Positions 16,379 through 25,981 of a stretch of 64,000 bases of DNA are shown here, piece after piece. The notes under the pieces were generated by a model. It was not told where the DNA came from and did no database searches. It was given only the letters and a program-made list of their open reading frames with translations. Source of the stretch: Clostridiales bacterium (GTDB lineage Bacteria; Bacillota; Clostridia; Oscillospirales; Acutalibacteraceae). Each line of letters starts with the position of its first letter. Within the stretch, counting starts at the first letter, position 1. Both the position numbers and the translations under genes were made by a program. The stretch covers positions 62,001 to 126,000 of the forward strand of contig DYBQ01000001.1 of NCBI GenBank assembly GCA_019418545.1. Reading direction: 5' to 3'.

Positions 16379-17152
16379 CTACGCTTCGAGCCAGTACATG
16401 ATGTCGCATTTTTCACATAGGATAACATCAAGATACGGGCCATTTGGGTCGGATTTTGCGGTGTACAGATAACTCATCAGCTGCCATCCATCGCCATGCC
16501 AGAGTGCCCTGCTGACGGCGTTTGTGATGGCTCCGGTGTAGACATTATTGTTATCAATTACGGTAGGAGAATTCGGTGCAATGCCGCGTAAAAAGATGAG
16601 ATACAAGTGTCCGGACGGGACCGTTACTGGTCCGTTTTCGAGCATGAATTTCTTGATAGCAGCCTCAGTCAGGAAGTCAAATTCAGCATCAAGGTAATAC
16701 TGATTTATCCCGTCTTTTTCCTTTGATTTCCGGCTATACCACTCGTAGTGATACGGCGGTAAGAATGCCTTGAACCGAATAGAAATCAAGGCATGGTCAG
16801 GGGTAGAAACCGCGCAGAAATCATCCGGAATGGCGGATTTTGCGGGTATTTTTCGGTATGGTGCAGGGTCTTCAGGCTCAGAAAAAGCCCTTAAAATCGA
16901 GCGCTCGGCTTTTAAAAGCTCAATGGAAGCGGCATTTAATGGCGTTTCCGAGACTCGATTCAAGGGCAATTCATCCGGTACAGCGTTTAAAATTTCGGCT
17001 GCTTTAGCGATACGATTTTTTACATATCCGACACTGTCCTGATAAGCAGCAGGGGCTTGCCGGGTCGTTTTTGAGGTATCCGTTACCGCAGCCTTGTTTG
17101 TTCCGTTTTCTTCGATATATCGTTTATAATCACTTAACGATGGGAACGCCAT
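16379..17152 (-). CDS. Hypothetical protein, possibly RusA-like C-terminus
   Basis: A 257-residue protein. The ATG at 17152 lies inside the end of the upstream gene and has AGGAGG six bases away, so the longer frame is rejected. The C-terminal region TVIDNNNVYTGAITNAVSRA followed by alternating strands recalls RusA-like resolvases, whose core is D-x-DN...K..D. The key residues are not clear, so this is a weak guess. The stop codon TAG lies inside the eighth copy of the 10-bp repeat. Confidence 0.5.
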   Translation of the reverse strand: MAFPSLSDYKRYIEENGTNKAAVTDTSKTTRQAPAAYQDSVGYVKNRIAKAAEILNAVPDELPLNRVSETPLNAASIELLKAERSILRAFSEPEDPAPYRKIPAKSAIPDDFCAVSTPDHALISIRFKAFLPPYHYEWYSRKSKEKDGINQYYLDAEFDFLTEAAIKKFMLENGPVTVPSGHLYLIFLRGIAPNSPTVIDNNNVYTGAITNAVSRALWHGDGWQLMSYLYTAKSDPNGPYLDVILCEKCDIMYWLEA

Positions 17153-17720
17153 CCCATACCTCCTGGTCAGGGACCTGTTCCGTGACTTCGAGGTTATAGT
17201 CGTCATCCACCACGCAGAAGAACCGAATCCCGCATCCATTGAGGAGTTCACGGTTCACGCCGGGGCGCATGATAGCGATACGGGAAGTCACGGACATCAT
17301 ATCCTCCCGAATCCCAGCATTGCGAATCATATCCGCCACAATGAGTTCCTTGCCCTTCTCGAACTCACAGACATAGTATACACTGCCCTCGAAGCAGAAA
17401 CTCAGCAACCACGGGCAGGTAGAGGGAATCGAAAACTGACGCCCTTCCGGCAAAAACTCGCATGCCACACGGAATGCGCGGCAGCGTTTGCGGTACAGGC
17501 TGGTCATAGTAACATAATCGGCTTTCGCAAGTCCGTCATTCGTCACATAACATGCCGGGCGGCGGTTTGAGCCTTTACGGCAGGCGTTGTAGATGACTTC
17601 ACGGGCCTTGTTGGGGGTCATGTTGTACTGTCGGGTAAGGTATTCCATCATAAGATTATGCGGAATCACGGGGATGACATCGAGCAATTCGCGGATGTCG
17701 TTGTTGTGGACCTCAGACAT
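17130..17720 (-). CDS. Winged-helix-like protein, paralogue in style of the 421-residue protein
   Basis: A 196-residue protein from the ATG at 17720, which has GGAG eight bases upstream. An N-terminal helix-turn-helix region (IPHNLMMEYLTRQYNMTPNK) precedes a compact alpha/beta domain with CPWLLSFCFEGSVYYVCEFE. The order of parts resembles the 421-residue protein in the same block. Its product may be a regulator or replication accessory. Palindromic sites lie immediately upstream. Confidence 0.5.
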   Translation of the reverse strand: MSEVHNNDIRELLDVIPVIPHNLMMEYLTRQYNMTPNKAREVIYNACRKGSNRRPACYVTNDGLAKADYVTMTSLYRKRCRAFRVACEFLPEGRQFSIPSTCPWLLSFCFEGSVYYVCEFEKGKELIVADMIRNAGIREDMMSVTSRIAIMRPGVNRELLNGCGIRFFCVVDDDYNLEVTEQVPDQEVWDGVPIVK

Positions 17721-17747
17721 AAGAATGTCTCCTTTCATTTTCGGCAA

Positions 17748-17836
17748 AATGTGTCATTTACACATTTGCGCATTTGGTTTGTGAACTTATTGCGTAACTA
17801 TGCGAAAAGCAAGCGTTTCTGAAATGTGTCATTTCA
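17748..17836 (-). promoter_or_regulatory. Palindromic operator-like sites
   Basis: Two copies of AATGTGTCATTT: one within AAATGTG..CACATTT (17748-17768) and one within the palindrome CTGAAATG-TGT-CATTTCAG (about 17818-17836). They lie 30-115 bases upstream of the winged-helix-like gene. Repressor binding, possibly autoregulation, is inferred. Confidence 0.55.
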
Positions 17837-17966
17837 GCGCTTTCTTAATAGAAAAAGCACTTTTAAAATATGCCCAATCAGCACATTTCATTTGTACCGG
17901 ACCATCGCATATCTCAAAAGTGCTGTTTTCATCTATTAGTATCGGATTATCGTTGTATTTTTGCGC

Positions 17967-20675
17967 TTAAAAGGTAACATTCAGCAAATCGGCGTCATCA
18001 TCGTTCGCATCGGTATTGCTGTTGGCTTTCTCAGCCGCCAACCGTTCTTGCTCTTCTTTGTGCTGTTTCTCTTTGAGTGCCTTTTCCTGCAGGTAGAAGC
18101 TCTTGGCATCGGTCGTGATTTCCTGCTTCTCATAAGGAGCAGCGATGAAGTCAACGAACAGCTTAGCGGCACCGGAACAAACAAGTCCCTGACCACGACC
18201 GAGGTTCGAGACATTCTCCATCTCGGAATCGGTAAGCTGAATAGCCGCCTGCAGAGCCTTTGCTTCGGAGGGAATCAAGTGCATGATGATTTTGGTATCG
18301 GCGTTACCGATAACGGCTTTACCGTATTTGCCGCCCTTGTATTCATAGAACTGCGAAATATCCTGCGTCATGGCGAACGCCGAACCGCCGTAAGCACGAA
18401 TCGTACGGAAAATCTCTACGACATCCTCTGCCGCCATCTCGTTCGAGTCCGTGCCAATCAGTTTCCAACACTCATCGATAAAGACTGCCTTACGCTTTGC
18501 GCGGTCTTCTTTGATTTTCGTCCAGACGAAGTCCAGAACGACAAACATCGACATCGTAAGGGTAGGACCTTTCATGCCGTTGAAGTCGAATACAATGTAT
18601 TTGGCTTTCAAGTTCACATTCGTAGGACGGTTGTAGCACGCCATCGAACCACGAATCAGAGGATTGAGGATATTGCAGATACGATGAAGTTCAGGGACAT
18701 TCTGCATCTCTTTCTGCAAGTCTTCAAGCAGCGGCATCTTCTTGTACCCGCCATTTTCCAAGTCGAAAATCGAATCGTTGTCGTTCGTGATACCGAAACG
18801 CCCATATACCTTATAAAGGCTTGTATCAATCAGCTGCTCTTCTTCCTGCGTCATGTCCTTAACGACAAGGTGCAGGAATGACTTAACGGTATGAATTTTC
18901 TTTGTCAGCAAGGAGCCAGTCGTCTCGTAGTCGTCCATCTTCTTGGCGTCCTCATCATCCGGTACGCGAATATCCATGATATTGATGCTGTTTACGGAAG
19001 ACGGGTCCATCGAGATAAACTGACCGCCGACAGCCTTACAGCCGCCGCCGTAGTCCTCCAAGCCTTTCAGGGGTGAGATAATGAATACCTGCGTATCCAT
19101 TTCAGACAGACGAAGTGCAAAAAGCTGTGCGGTAAAGGTCTTGCCGTATCCGGTAGACCCAAGGATAACAGCGTTCGCGTTCGCATGAACATCCGTATCG
19201 AACATGTCGATGGTAACAAGCGAGTTGTTTGCACGGTTCGTGCCAATCATGATACCGTCAGGGTCCTGCATCTCAAAGGAGATGAACGGGTAGCAGGACG
19301 CCACACCGGAAGTCAAGACATTGCGCTGTGCTTTGCGCTTGATATCCTTATTGAGTTTACCAAGCGGGAGCAATGCCGATTCGAAGCACTCTTCCATCAT
19401 GAAATTAGCGCGGCGAATCTTCATACCCTGACCCTTGACGCGCTTTTCAAGGTTATCGTACTTGTATTCGAGTTCATCCACGGAATCAGCAACGACCGTG
19501 ATGACCATAGACATGTAGTAGAAATCTTCACCGGTAGAAAGACCGCGCAGCATGTATTCGCTGGAAGAAATCTTCTCCATACGCGCATGGTAATCAGAAT
19601 CGGTGTCGTGGCTGTCCATAGCATTGGCACGGCTCATACGAAGCTGTGTACTGATTTTATTGTATACAGCTTCACGAGACATGTGTTCAAAGAACATATC
19701 GACATCAATACCTTCACCGGCATTAACGAAGGTAGCAATCCAACCGGCATATACACGCTGGTTGTACCCGGTAGACGGGATGTAGGCGAATGTATAGAAC
19801 TTACCGTCAATGACGATATAGTTGTAATGCGTGAAGTCAATCCATTCGGGAGCAATCAATTCGGGAGCCTGCAGGGAGGTCTTTACCCCCTGCATTTCCG
19901 CCTCCGAATAGCGGTCGATGATAGGCTGCATATGGTCATGGAAGCTTACCGTCTCGCTCTTGCTGCGGTTCAAAAGCTGGTAGAACAGCTGATGGATACC
20001 GGCATCCTCATTGCGGTCAGGGTTTCCGAGTGCCGGGATGAAGACATTTCCGCACTGTTCCATGTGAGAGCGGACATTCGCTGCCATCGCGTTCAGGTCT
20101 GCCACGACCAACTCGAACCGGGACCCGTCATTGCTGATGGTTTTCTGGAACTCAATGACCACAAAGAAGCGGCGGGTGATGCCGACTGACAATGCCGTCT
20201 TACGAAGAAGTCCGATATAGGCATTGAGCATCTTTTTGCGCTTAGGGTTCGTTTCCTGCTCGTAATACTGGGTGACATTGGAAATCGTTGACTCGACATC
20301 TGCTTTACGGGCAAAGGTCTTGAACTGGATATTACAAGGCACTGACTTGAATGTCTGGTAGAACAGCGAAATAACGCGGTTCTGGGTCTCGGCGTCCATG
20401 TATGCGAAGTTGATAGGACGGTACTCCATGATTTTCACATACCGATGGTCTTTTGTGATGATAACACCGTTGAAGATATCCTCTACCGGAATGATACGCT
20501 GGGTGCTTTTGATGATTTGATAGCGTTCCGCTTCGGCTTCCATCTGTTTACGGATACGCTTGCGCTCGGTGGTTGCAATCTCTTCGCGCTCCTTCTTGGT
20601 CAGACGCGCGTTTTTCAGGTTATTCCCTACCACACCATCCGGAATTCCCTGATTCTTGTCTTTCTTTCTGAACAT
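17967..20675 (-). CDS. virB4: VirB4-family T4SS ATPase
   Basis: The 902-residue protein is the VirB4/TraE ATPase that powers pilus assembly and substrate transfer. Walker A is ILGSTGYGKTF near residue 503, and Walker B is KAVFIDECWKLIG near 728. The AMTQDISQF segment after it is the usual motif following Walker B. The N-terminal half contains the FarKADVEST-type and TGYNQRVYAGW segments of the CagE/TrbE domain. GGAG is nine bases before the ATG. It closes the T4SS operon and begins within bases of the PrgI-like gene stop. The C-terminal tail is a charged coiled coil. Confidence 0.93.
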   Translation of the reverse strand: MFRKKDKNQGIPDGVVGNNLKNARLTKKEREEIATTERKRIRKQMEAEAERYQIIKSTQRIIPVEDIFNGVIITKDHRYVKIMEYRPINFAYMDAETQNRVISLFYQTFKSVPCNIQFKTFARKADVESTISNVTQYYEQETNPKRKKMLNAYIGLLRKTALSVGITRRFFVVIEFQKTISNDGSRFELVVADLNAMAANVRSHMEQCGNVFIPALGNPDRNEDAGIHQLFYQLLNRSKSETVSFHDHMQPIIDRYSEAEMQGVKTSLQAPELIAPEWIDFTHYNYIVIDGKFYTFAYIPSTGYNQRVYAGWIATFVNAGEGIDVDMFFEHMSREAVYNKISTQLRMSRANAMDSHDTDSDYHARMEKISSSEYMLRGLSTGEDFYYMSMVITVVADSVDELEYKYDNLEKRVKGQGMKIRRANFMMEECFESALLPLGKLNKDIKRKAQRNVLTSGVASCYPFISFEMQDPDGIMIGTNRANNSLVTIDMFDTDVHANANAVILGSTGYGKTFTAQLFALRLSEMDTQVFIISPLKGLEDYGGGCKAVGGQFISMDPSSVNSINIMDIRVPDDEDAKKMDDYETTGSLLTKKIHTVKSFLHLVVKDMTQEEEQLIDTSLYKVYGRFGITNDNDSIFDLENGGYKKMPLLEDLQKEMQNVPELHRICNILNPLIRGSMACYNRPTNVNLKAKYIVFDFNGMKGPTLTMSMFVVLDFVWTKIKEDRAKRKAVFIDECWKLIGTDSNEMAAEDVVEIFRTIRAYGGSAFAMTQDISQFYEYKGGKYGKAVIGNADTKIIMHLIPSEAKALQAAIQLTDSEMENVSNLGRGQGLVCSGAAKLFVDFIAAPYEKQEITTDAKSFYLQEKALKEKQHKEEQERLAAEKANSNTDANDDDADLLNVTF

Positions 20676-20681
20676 ACTTTG

Positions 20682-21953
20682 TTACTCCTCATCGTCGAAG
20701 ATAGAAATATCTCGGCTGCTACGAATCTGCGGTTTCACCTTCACAGGCTTCACAATCTGCTCTGTATAATCCTCGTTCCGAACCACTCTCGGCTCAAAGG
20801 AAGGTTTACGCTGTGCATTGGTTTCAGCTTCTACAGCCTCATCCAACTCAACATCGAGCATATCGGATGTATCGAGAACTTCGGACGGATTTGTACCAAC
20901 TTCGAGGTCGGTATCATCGTCCAGTTCGATATCTTCAAGGATGTCTTCTACCGTATCGGACTGGTCGGGCACTTCACTACCCTTCTCAGTCAATTCAGGG
21001 TCAGGACGCTCTGCCGTAGTATCTTCCTGCGAGACCTCTGCATCCGGCACCGGCTCGGCAGTAGCGGTATCGGCAGGCTCGTCCAGAACGACATCCAGAA
21101 CGGTTTCAGTCACCCCAGCAGCCTGTTCTTCCAAATCAACAGTCTCAGGCTGTGCCTGTTCAAGAACACGCTGCCGTTCCAGTGCCGTCAAGTGGGCACG
21201 CATCTGTGCTGCCTTAATGCGCTCAGCCTTTTCGAGACGGCGCTTGATTGCTTCCTGAATCATCTGCTCCCGCTCTTCCTCGCGCTTCTTAGCAGCCTCG
21301 GCTTCTTCCTTATGCTTGCGTTTCAGTTCGGCACGAGCCATACGGCGCTGATTCCGAGGCAGGGATTTGATGAACTCCTTTTCCTCTTTCGCACGCTGTT
21401 TTGCTTCGGCTTTCAGTTCAGCCTTCGATTTCAGTTCATCGGGTTTCTCAACGAAATCCTCATCGTCATCGTAGTAGACCTGCAGGTCGTCGTCCGTGAT
21501 ATCGGCGCTGATAGGCTCATCGCTGCCGCCCACGACCTTGCTCTTGATGTTTTCCAGTGCCCGTTTCAGTTTTTCTTTCGGAAGCATCGTATCGTCATGG
21601 AGCAGGTAATCCGGTTCAAGTTCCGTCTTGATACGGGGATTGTACTTGGAGATTCTGCGATTCTGCCGGAACTTGACTACGCGGGCAATGAACTCAAACA
21701 AGCTGTCTCCGCCCACGCCATGTACGACACTGACGAAAACCGCCGCACACAGGATAAAGCAGTAAGCAACGGTACTTTCAAAGTCCAATCCGAGTTTTGC
21801 CCATCCATACAGGAAGATTCCAAGAAACGGTAAGGTTACGACAACGCCTTCTACGAAATTTCGGGTCTTGAACTGACCACCAAAAACATATCCGGTATCA
21901 AAGGAGTTTTTGGGAATCGCATAGATGTTCGCTTGCTTTTCTTCTCGTTCCAT
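20682..21953 (-). CDS. PrgI/VirB3-like membrane protein with long charged tail
   Basis: The 423-residue protein begins like PrgI-family (VirB3-like) inner-membrane components, with two hydrophobic helices at about residues 36-54 and 60-80, then VVKFRQNRRISKYNPR. PrgI proteins are usually around 100-130 residues. Here about 300 extra residues follow: a Lys/Glu/Arg coiled coil (about 165-255) and a very acidic tail to a basic C-terminal VKPVKVKPQIRSSRDISIFD. The long cytoplasmic tail may contact VirB4, encoded directly downstream. The gene immediately follows a small Cys-rich protein gene. Confidence 0.8.
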   Translation of the reverse strand: MEREEKQANIYAIPKNSFDTGYVFGGQFKTRNFVEGVVVTLPFLGIFLYGWAKLGLDFESTVAYCFILCAAVFVSVVHGVGGDSLFEFIARVVKFRQNRRISKYNPRIKTELEPDYLLHDDTMLPKEKLKRALENIKSKVVGGSDEPISADITDDDLQVYYDDDEDFVEKPDELKSKAELKAEAKQRAKEEKEFIKSLPRNQRRMARAELKRKHKEEAEAAKKREEEREQMIQEAIKRRLEKAERIKAAQMRAHLTALERQRVLEQAQPETVDLEEQAAGVTETVLDVVLDEPADTATAEPVPDAEVSQEDTTAERPDPELTEKGSEVPDQSDTVEDILEDIELDDDTDLEVGTNPSEVLDTSDMLDVELDEAVEAETNAQRKPSFEPRVVRNEDYTEQIVKPVKVKPQIRSSRDISIFDDEE

Positions 21954-21956
21954 GAT

Positions 21957-22295
21957 TTACATTTCCTCCGGTTTCGGGACGATAGTGCGCATCACATCTC
22001 GGCAATCCCGGTACAGATGCTGTGCCAGCTTCTGACTTCCGGCCAGTTCCGTATCCAGCAATGCAGCCTTTCTGACGCTTGCCACAACACCGTCCCCATA
22101 CACATTCAGCAATACGGCAGCTGCATTCTTTTGGCAGCTTTTTTCTACGGCACACATATCCAGTTCTTTCATGTCTAAGAACACAGATACGCATACCTCC
22201 ATCATTACGCCATGCACTGTACAGGCCATGAACAGTTCTCTGTTATTCAGTTGCGAATAGAACAAGCCTGAGCGCATATTCCAACTTTCACACAC
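21957..22295 (-). CDS. Small Cys-containing protein in the T4SS operon
   Basis: A 112-residue protein read from a GTG at 22295, because GAGGTG lies six bases upstream; the longer open frame to 22424 has no ribosome binding site. The body MEVCVSVFLDMKELDMCAVE and the C-terminal helix around KLAQHLYRDCRDVM have several cysteines. Family not recognised. The stop lies just before the PrgI-like start, showing tight coupling in the operon. Confidence 0.6.
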   Translation of the reverse strand: MCESWNMRSGLFYSQLNNRELFMACTVHGVMMEVCVSVFLDMKELDMCAVEKSCQKNAAAVLLNVYGDGVVASVRKAALLDTELAGSQKLAQHLYRDCRDVMRTIVPKPEEM

Positions 22296-22442
22296 AGCAT
22301 TCACCTCAACTACAGAATCGTTATTTTTCAGTACCTTTAGCCTGCATAAAGCAGTTGTTCGCCACGCGCCGCGAGAAGGCAGGTACAATGCGCAGCATCC
22401 GGCTGTCTGCCGGAAATGAATCAAGAGACAGCCGGGGTAAGA

Positions 22443-23627
22443 TTAGACCTTGTGGCAAGCGCCCCAGACATAGTTGCGCTTCTCATCGTAGCCGTAGACC
22501 AACAGGGTCACGCGGTCACCGCGAGTCAGCAACTCATCGGAGGAAGTCAGTGCCACACGCGCCTGGATATTGCCGGAATCGACAATGAGGCGGTAGAAGC
22601 GGTCGTTCACGGAAGTCACGGTCGCACCGTAAGCACCGCCGCGAGCAAGGCTATGGATGTTCATAGCGGGGTTCGCACGGCGCTCCAGAATAGCGCGGTT
22701 CAGGCGCAGGGACACGGTGCCGTTCTCAGCATCGACATGCAGGTCCTCCACCACGACAGGGATACCGTCACCGACATGATACTTCTCAGCGACATTGTCG
22801 ATGTACTCGTATGCGGACAGCGCAGCGGCACCGATGCTGGTCTCAACACCCAGAGCCTCTGCAATCACATAGTCGGGACCGGTGGACAGGATAGACGCAG
22901 CGGCGCGGCTACCGTTCTTGACATCGGCATTGCGACCGAAGAAGTGGCGGTTACGCTGAATCTGCATTGCATCCTGACGAGAACCGGCAAACACGACCTC
23001 GCCGTCCTCAGACTCTGCTTCCATGTAGGGGCAGAAGTTGATGACAGCACCGTTCATCAGCTTTGCCTTGCGCAGATAACGGCGCTGACGAGTCGCGTCA
23101 TCATCGTTCTCGATGCCCTTCATTTGGCTGAAATGGAAGAAATCCTCAGCCTGAATCATGATGCGCAGCGTGCCGCGAGTAACCTCAACGACTGCACTGC
23201 CGGAACCGACCGGACGCACGCCAAAGACTCTGCCCTGCAGGAAGCGGCGCGGCGTACGCTTGTTATCGAACACGCAGCGGCGCATCTCAGCGAGGTCGCG
23301 GGCACGGCGGTCTTCCGGCATATCGACCTTCAGCATGTCGTTGCCGTCATCGATGAAATCGCCGATTTCCAAGTCATCGTCGTTGAAACGGCGGGCGCTG
23401 CGGGACAGTTCCTGAGCAGCAGGAACATCCTCGTTCTCCTCATCCATTCCATCGTCAGCGGGGGCAGGGACAGCCTCAGGAGCAAGGCTCTCTGCCTCAG
23501 CGGTATTGGTTTCGTCTTGCGCAGCGGGCTCCTGAATGGGCGCAGCAGCGTCCTCCGCAGCGGCAACAGGGGTGGTCACCTCGTCGATGTCGGCGATGGT
23601 GGCGTTCTTCATTTCGTTCTCGTTCAT
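22443..23627 (-). CDS. OB-fold/S1-like protein in the T4SS operon
   Basis: A 394-residue protein from the ATG at 23627 (GGAGACTAATACC upstream; the same leader bases precede the lipoprotein gene at 55881). The first 90 residues are acidic and Ala/Pro-rich. A first beta domain (about 145-215, RFLQGRVFGVRPVGSGSAVV) and a final domain (about 325-394, GATVTSVNDRFYRLIVDSGN) look like S1/OB-fold modules that bind RNA or ssDNA. A role at the coupling stage is an inference. It sits between the coupling protein and the PrgI-like gene. Confidence 0.6.
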   Translation of the reverse strand: MNENEMKNATIADIDEVTTPVAAAEDAAAPIQEPAAQDETNTAEAESLAPEAVPAPADDGMDEENEDVPAAQELSRSARRFNDDDLEIGDFIDDGNDMLKVDMPEDRRARDLAEMRRCVFDNKRTPRRFLQGRVFGVRPVGSGSAVVEVTRGTLRIMIQAEDFFHFSQMKGIENDDDATRQRRYLRKAKLMNGAVINFCPYMEAESEDGEVVFAGSRQDAMQIQRNRHFFGRNADVKNGSRAAASILSTGPDYVIAEALGVETSIGAAALSAYEYIDNVAEKYHVGDGIPVVVEDLHVDAENGTVSLRLNRAILERRANPAMNIHSLARGGAYGATVTSVNDRFYRLIVDSGNIQARVALTSSDELLTRGDRVTLLVYGYDEKRNYVWGACHKV

Positions 23628-23815
23628 GGTATTAGTCTCCTTTTTTAGGAAGTAAATGATGTTATCGACATTCGTTGCCCGTAGCAGGATTCGGGCAATA
23701 TCCACCACACGCCACGCGGAGGCTGCCGATTTGTGTGGTTCCCGACTCATTGCTGAATCGGGGAAAAAAGAAAAGCCCCGGCCACACATTGATGACTGGG
23801 GGTGTAAAGAGTGAT

Positions 23816-25978
23816 TTACTTTTTGGATTTTTCTGTGAAAGCGTTTTTCTTGCCGGGTTTCTTGTTCCCACCGACAAGGTCGTTTTTGGAAAGGCGGGGA
23901 TTCATCTTCTCTACGGTGCGCGTCTGCGTGATTTCCGTATTGATTTCCTTTTGGCGCTGGATATCGCCCACGAGAGATTCCAGTGCATCGTGTTTGCGAG
24001 CATTCGGATACAGGTCCACGGTTTTCGGAAGTTCAGACCAGCGAGTAGGCACGAAATTCGGGTCACTGAACAGCGGATGATAGATGAACCCGAACCGCTT
24101 TGCTTTCAGAAGATTCTGACCATTCGTCATAATCAGAATCTCTTCCTTTTCCAGATGCTGTACTTCATCAGGGTTCATAAGGTTGCGTTTACCATCGCCT
24201 TCGCTGAGTGAATAGCCCTGATATACACCGCGAATGCCGGTCGAGTTTGCCCTCGAATCACTGACGCTCTTTGCGCGAATTGTAACGATTCCGCTCTTGT
24301 CAGAGATATACTCAGCCGTATACTTATCGTTACAGCCAAGGACCAGCATCGTATTGCAGCAGCCAATGATGGTTTCTGCGTTTTCTTCGCCGTACAACTG
24401 CGTCAGCTGCGGCAAACTCTGCAGAATCAACGAAACTGCGATTTTACGAGAACGAGCCGTTGCGATAGTCTTTTCAAAGTTCGGCCAGACGCCGGTATTC
24501 GCCAACTCGTCCGCCACGACATTGACGGGAATACGCCCTTCGCCGCCAACAGCGTCAAATGCCTCTTTCAGGTCCTTGAACAGGAAACTGAGCAGAAGAG
24601 ACGAGAGAAGCTGCATCGAAGCATTGTCATCGGAAATAATAAGGAACAATGCCGTCTTTTTCGCGCCGATATCCGCCAAACGAATATCATCGTTACTGAT
24701 AACGCGGCGGACTTTATAGGTCATGAACAGCTGTAACCGGGTATTCAAGCCGCCGACGATGTTCGGCTGAACACGCTCGCCCATACCTTTAAATACAGCC
24801 CATGCAGAAGCAGCTGGATGGTTCAGCGGAACATTCTTGAAATTCTCTTCCCAGCTGTTCAGGTCGTTGTGCATCAGAGCGTTATAGATATCGGAGATAT
24901 TGCAGGTCGGCGCATCCTCTTCCCAACTCTGCAGTTTCTTCTCGCCTTCCTCTTCGCCATAGAATTCTTTTGCCAGATACTCTACGACTTTGCGGCGGTC
25001 AAACATCGCGGATTCAGGGTTCTTCACCACCTCCACCAATGCTTTCCCGTCATCCTCAGAAATGAACGGCAGCTGCGTTAAAAGTTCTTTGGTACGGCGC
25101 TCATAAATTTTAATGAGCGTTGTCTCACGCATAAACGCGCAGTAGGAAACAGCAACACGGAACAGGTTCTCCTCGGAACTCTCCCAGAACGGGTCTGCTT
25201 TACCACCGCCGCCCGTGTTCGTGATAACGGTTTTACAGAACGCAATGACACGCTGGTCATCGATGTTGCCCGTAATAGGGTCGTAAATTTCCTGTACGCA
25301 GTCCCAAGCATTAGAAAGGTCAAGGTTGATGAGGTTGAACACCTTCACCTCATAGCCCCTGGATTCCAGCAATTTCCGCATATCATTGTGGATTTCACCT
25401 TTCGGGTCCGTAACGACTACCGATTCACCGCGAACAATCGACTGGAACACAGCGGTACGAACATAACCGAAAGATTTACCGGAACCGGGAGGTCCAATCA
25501 GGATGAGGTTACGGTTTCCGGTCGGCTCAAACGGCAACGCAATGACCTCTTCGCCGTCCTGCGTGAACTGACCGAGAATCGTGCCCGTCACATCCTCAAC
25601 GGGACCCACCTCATAGACTTTCTTAGCTTGGCTCTCGCTCATCCATCCGGCAGTACCGTATGTACCGGCATTTGAAGTAATCATGCCACGGTCATCGACC
25701 TCTCTTGCAGAATTGAGGTCTGTGTTCTTCTTGGAAAGGATAACGACGATAAAGGTGATTGCTGCGGCAAAGATAAGCGTAGAGATGATACCGTATCCAG
25801 TCGTCAGGGCAAGGACCATTTTACGGAAGAATCCGGACTCCCACTCCCCTGCCATCAGGGCGGCAATGTACCCGCCCGGAAACAGCGCGACGACAAACGC
25901 GCAGATAAACAGAAGAATCTGCTGCTCACCTTTTGAAAGCATCTGAATCTTCACTTTCAGTTCGTTCCACTTCGCCAT
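23816..25978 (-). CDS. virD4: VirD4/TraG-family type IV coupling protein
   Basis: The 720-residue protein is a T4SS coupling ATPase that brings DNA-protein substrates to the channel. It has two N-terminal transmembrane helices (about residues 20-42 and 58-80). Walker A is LIGPPGSGKSFG near residue 158, and Walker B is VVADELANTGVWP near 484. SLPQLTQLYGEENAETIIGC and ILGCNDKYTAEYIS are typical of the TraG family. The C-terminus is basic. It follows the lipoprotein gene by three bases. No canonical relaxase is seen in this window, so its DNA substrate partner lies elsewhere or is unusual. Confidence 0.93.
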   Translation of the reverse strand: MAKWNELKVKIQMLSKGEQQILLFICAFVVALFPGGYIAALMAGEWESGFFRKMVLALTTGYGIISTLIFAAAITFIVVILSKKNTDLNSAREVDDRGMITSNAGTYGTAGWMSESQAKKVYEVGPVEDVTGTILGQFTQDGEEVIALPFEPTGNRNLILIGPPGSGKSFGYVRTAVFQSIVRGESVVVTDPKGEIHNDMRKLLESRGYEVKVFNLINLDLSNAWDCVQEIYDPITGNIDDQRVIAFCKTVITNTGGGGKADPFWESSEENLFRVAVSYCAFMRETTLIKIYERRTKELLTQLPFISEDDGKALVEVVKNPESAMFDRRKVVEYLAKEFYGEEEGEKKLQSWEEDAPTCNISDIYNALMHNDLNSWEENFKNVPLNHPAASAWAVFKGMGERVQPNIVGGLNTRLQLFMTYKVRRVISNDDIRLADIGAKKTALFLIISDDNASMQLLSSLLLSFLFKDLKEAFDAVGGEGRIPVNVVADELANTGVWPNFEKTIATARSRKIAVSLILQSLPQLTQLYGEENAETIIGCCNTMLVLGCNDKYTAEYISDKSGIVTIRAKSVSDSRANSTGIRGVYQGYSLSEGDGKRNLMNPDEVQHLEKEEILIMTNGQNLLKAKRFGFIYHPLFSDPNFVPTRWSELPKTVDLYPNARKHDALESLVGDIQRQKEINTEITQTRTVEKMNPRLSKNDLVGGNKKPGKKNAFTEKSKK

Positions 25979-25981
25979 TTA

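Noticed and set aside
17967..20675. VirB4 gene as a chromosomal SpoIIIE/FtsK-type ATPase
   Set aside because: The CagE/TrbE-like N-terminal domain and its operon with VirD4, PrgI-like and VirB6-like genes point to VirB4.
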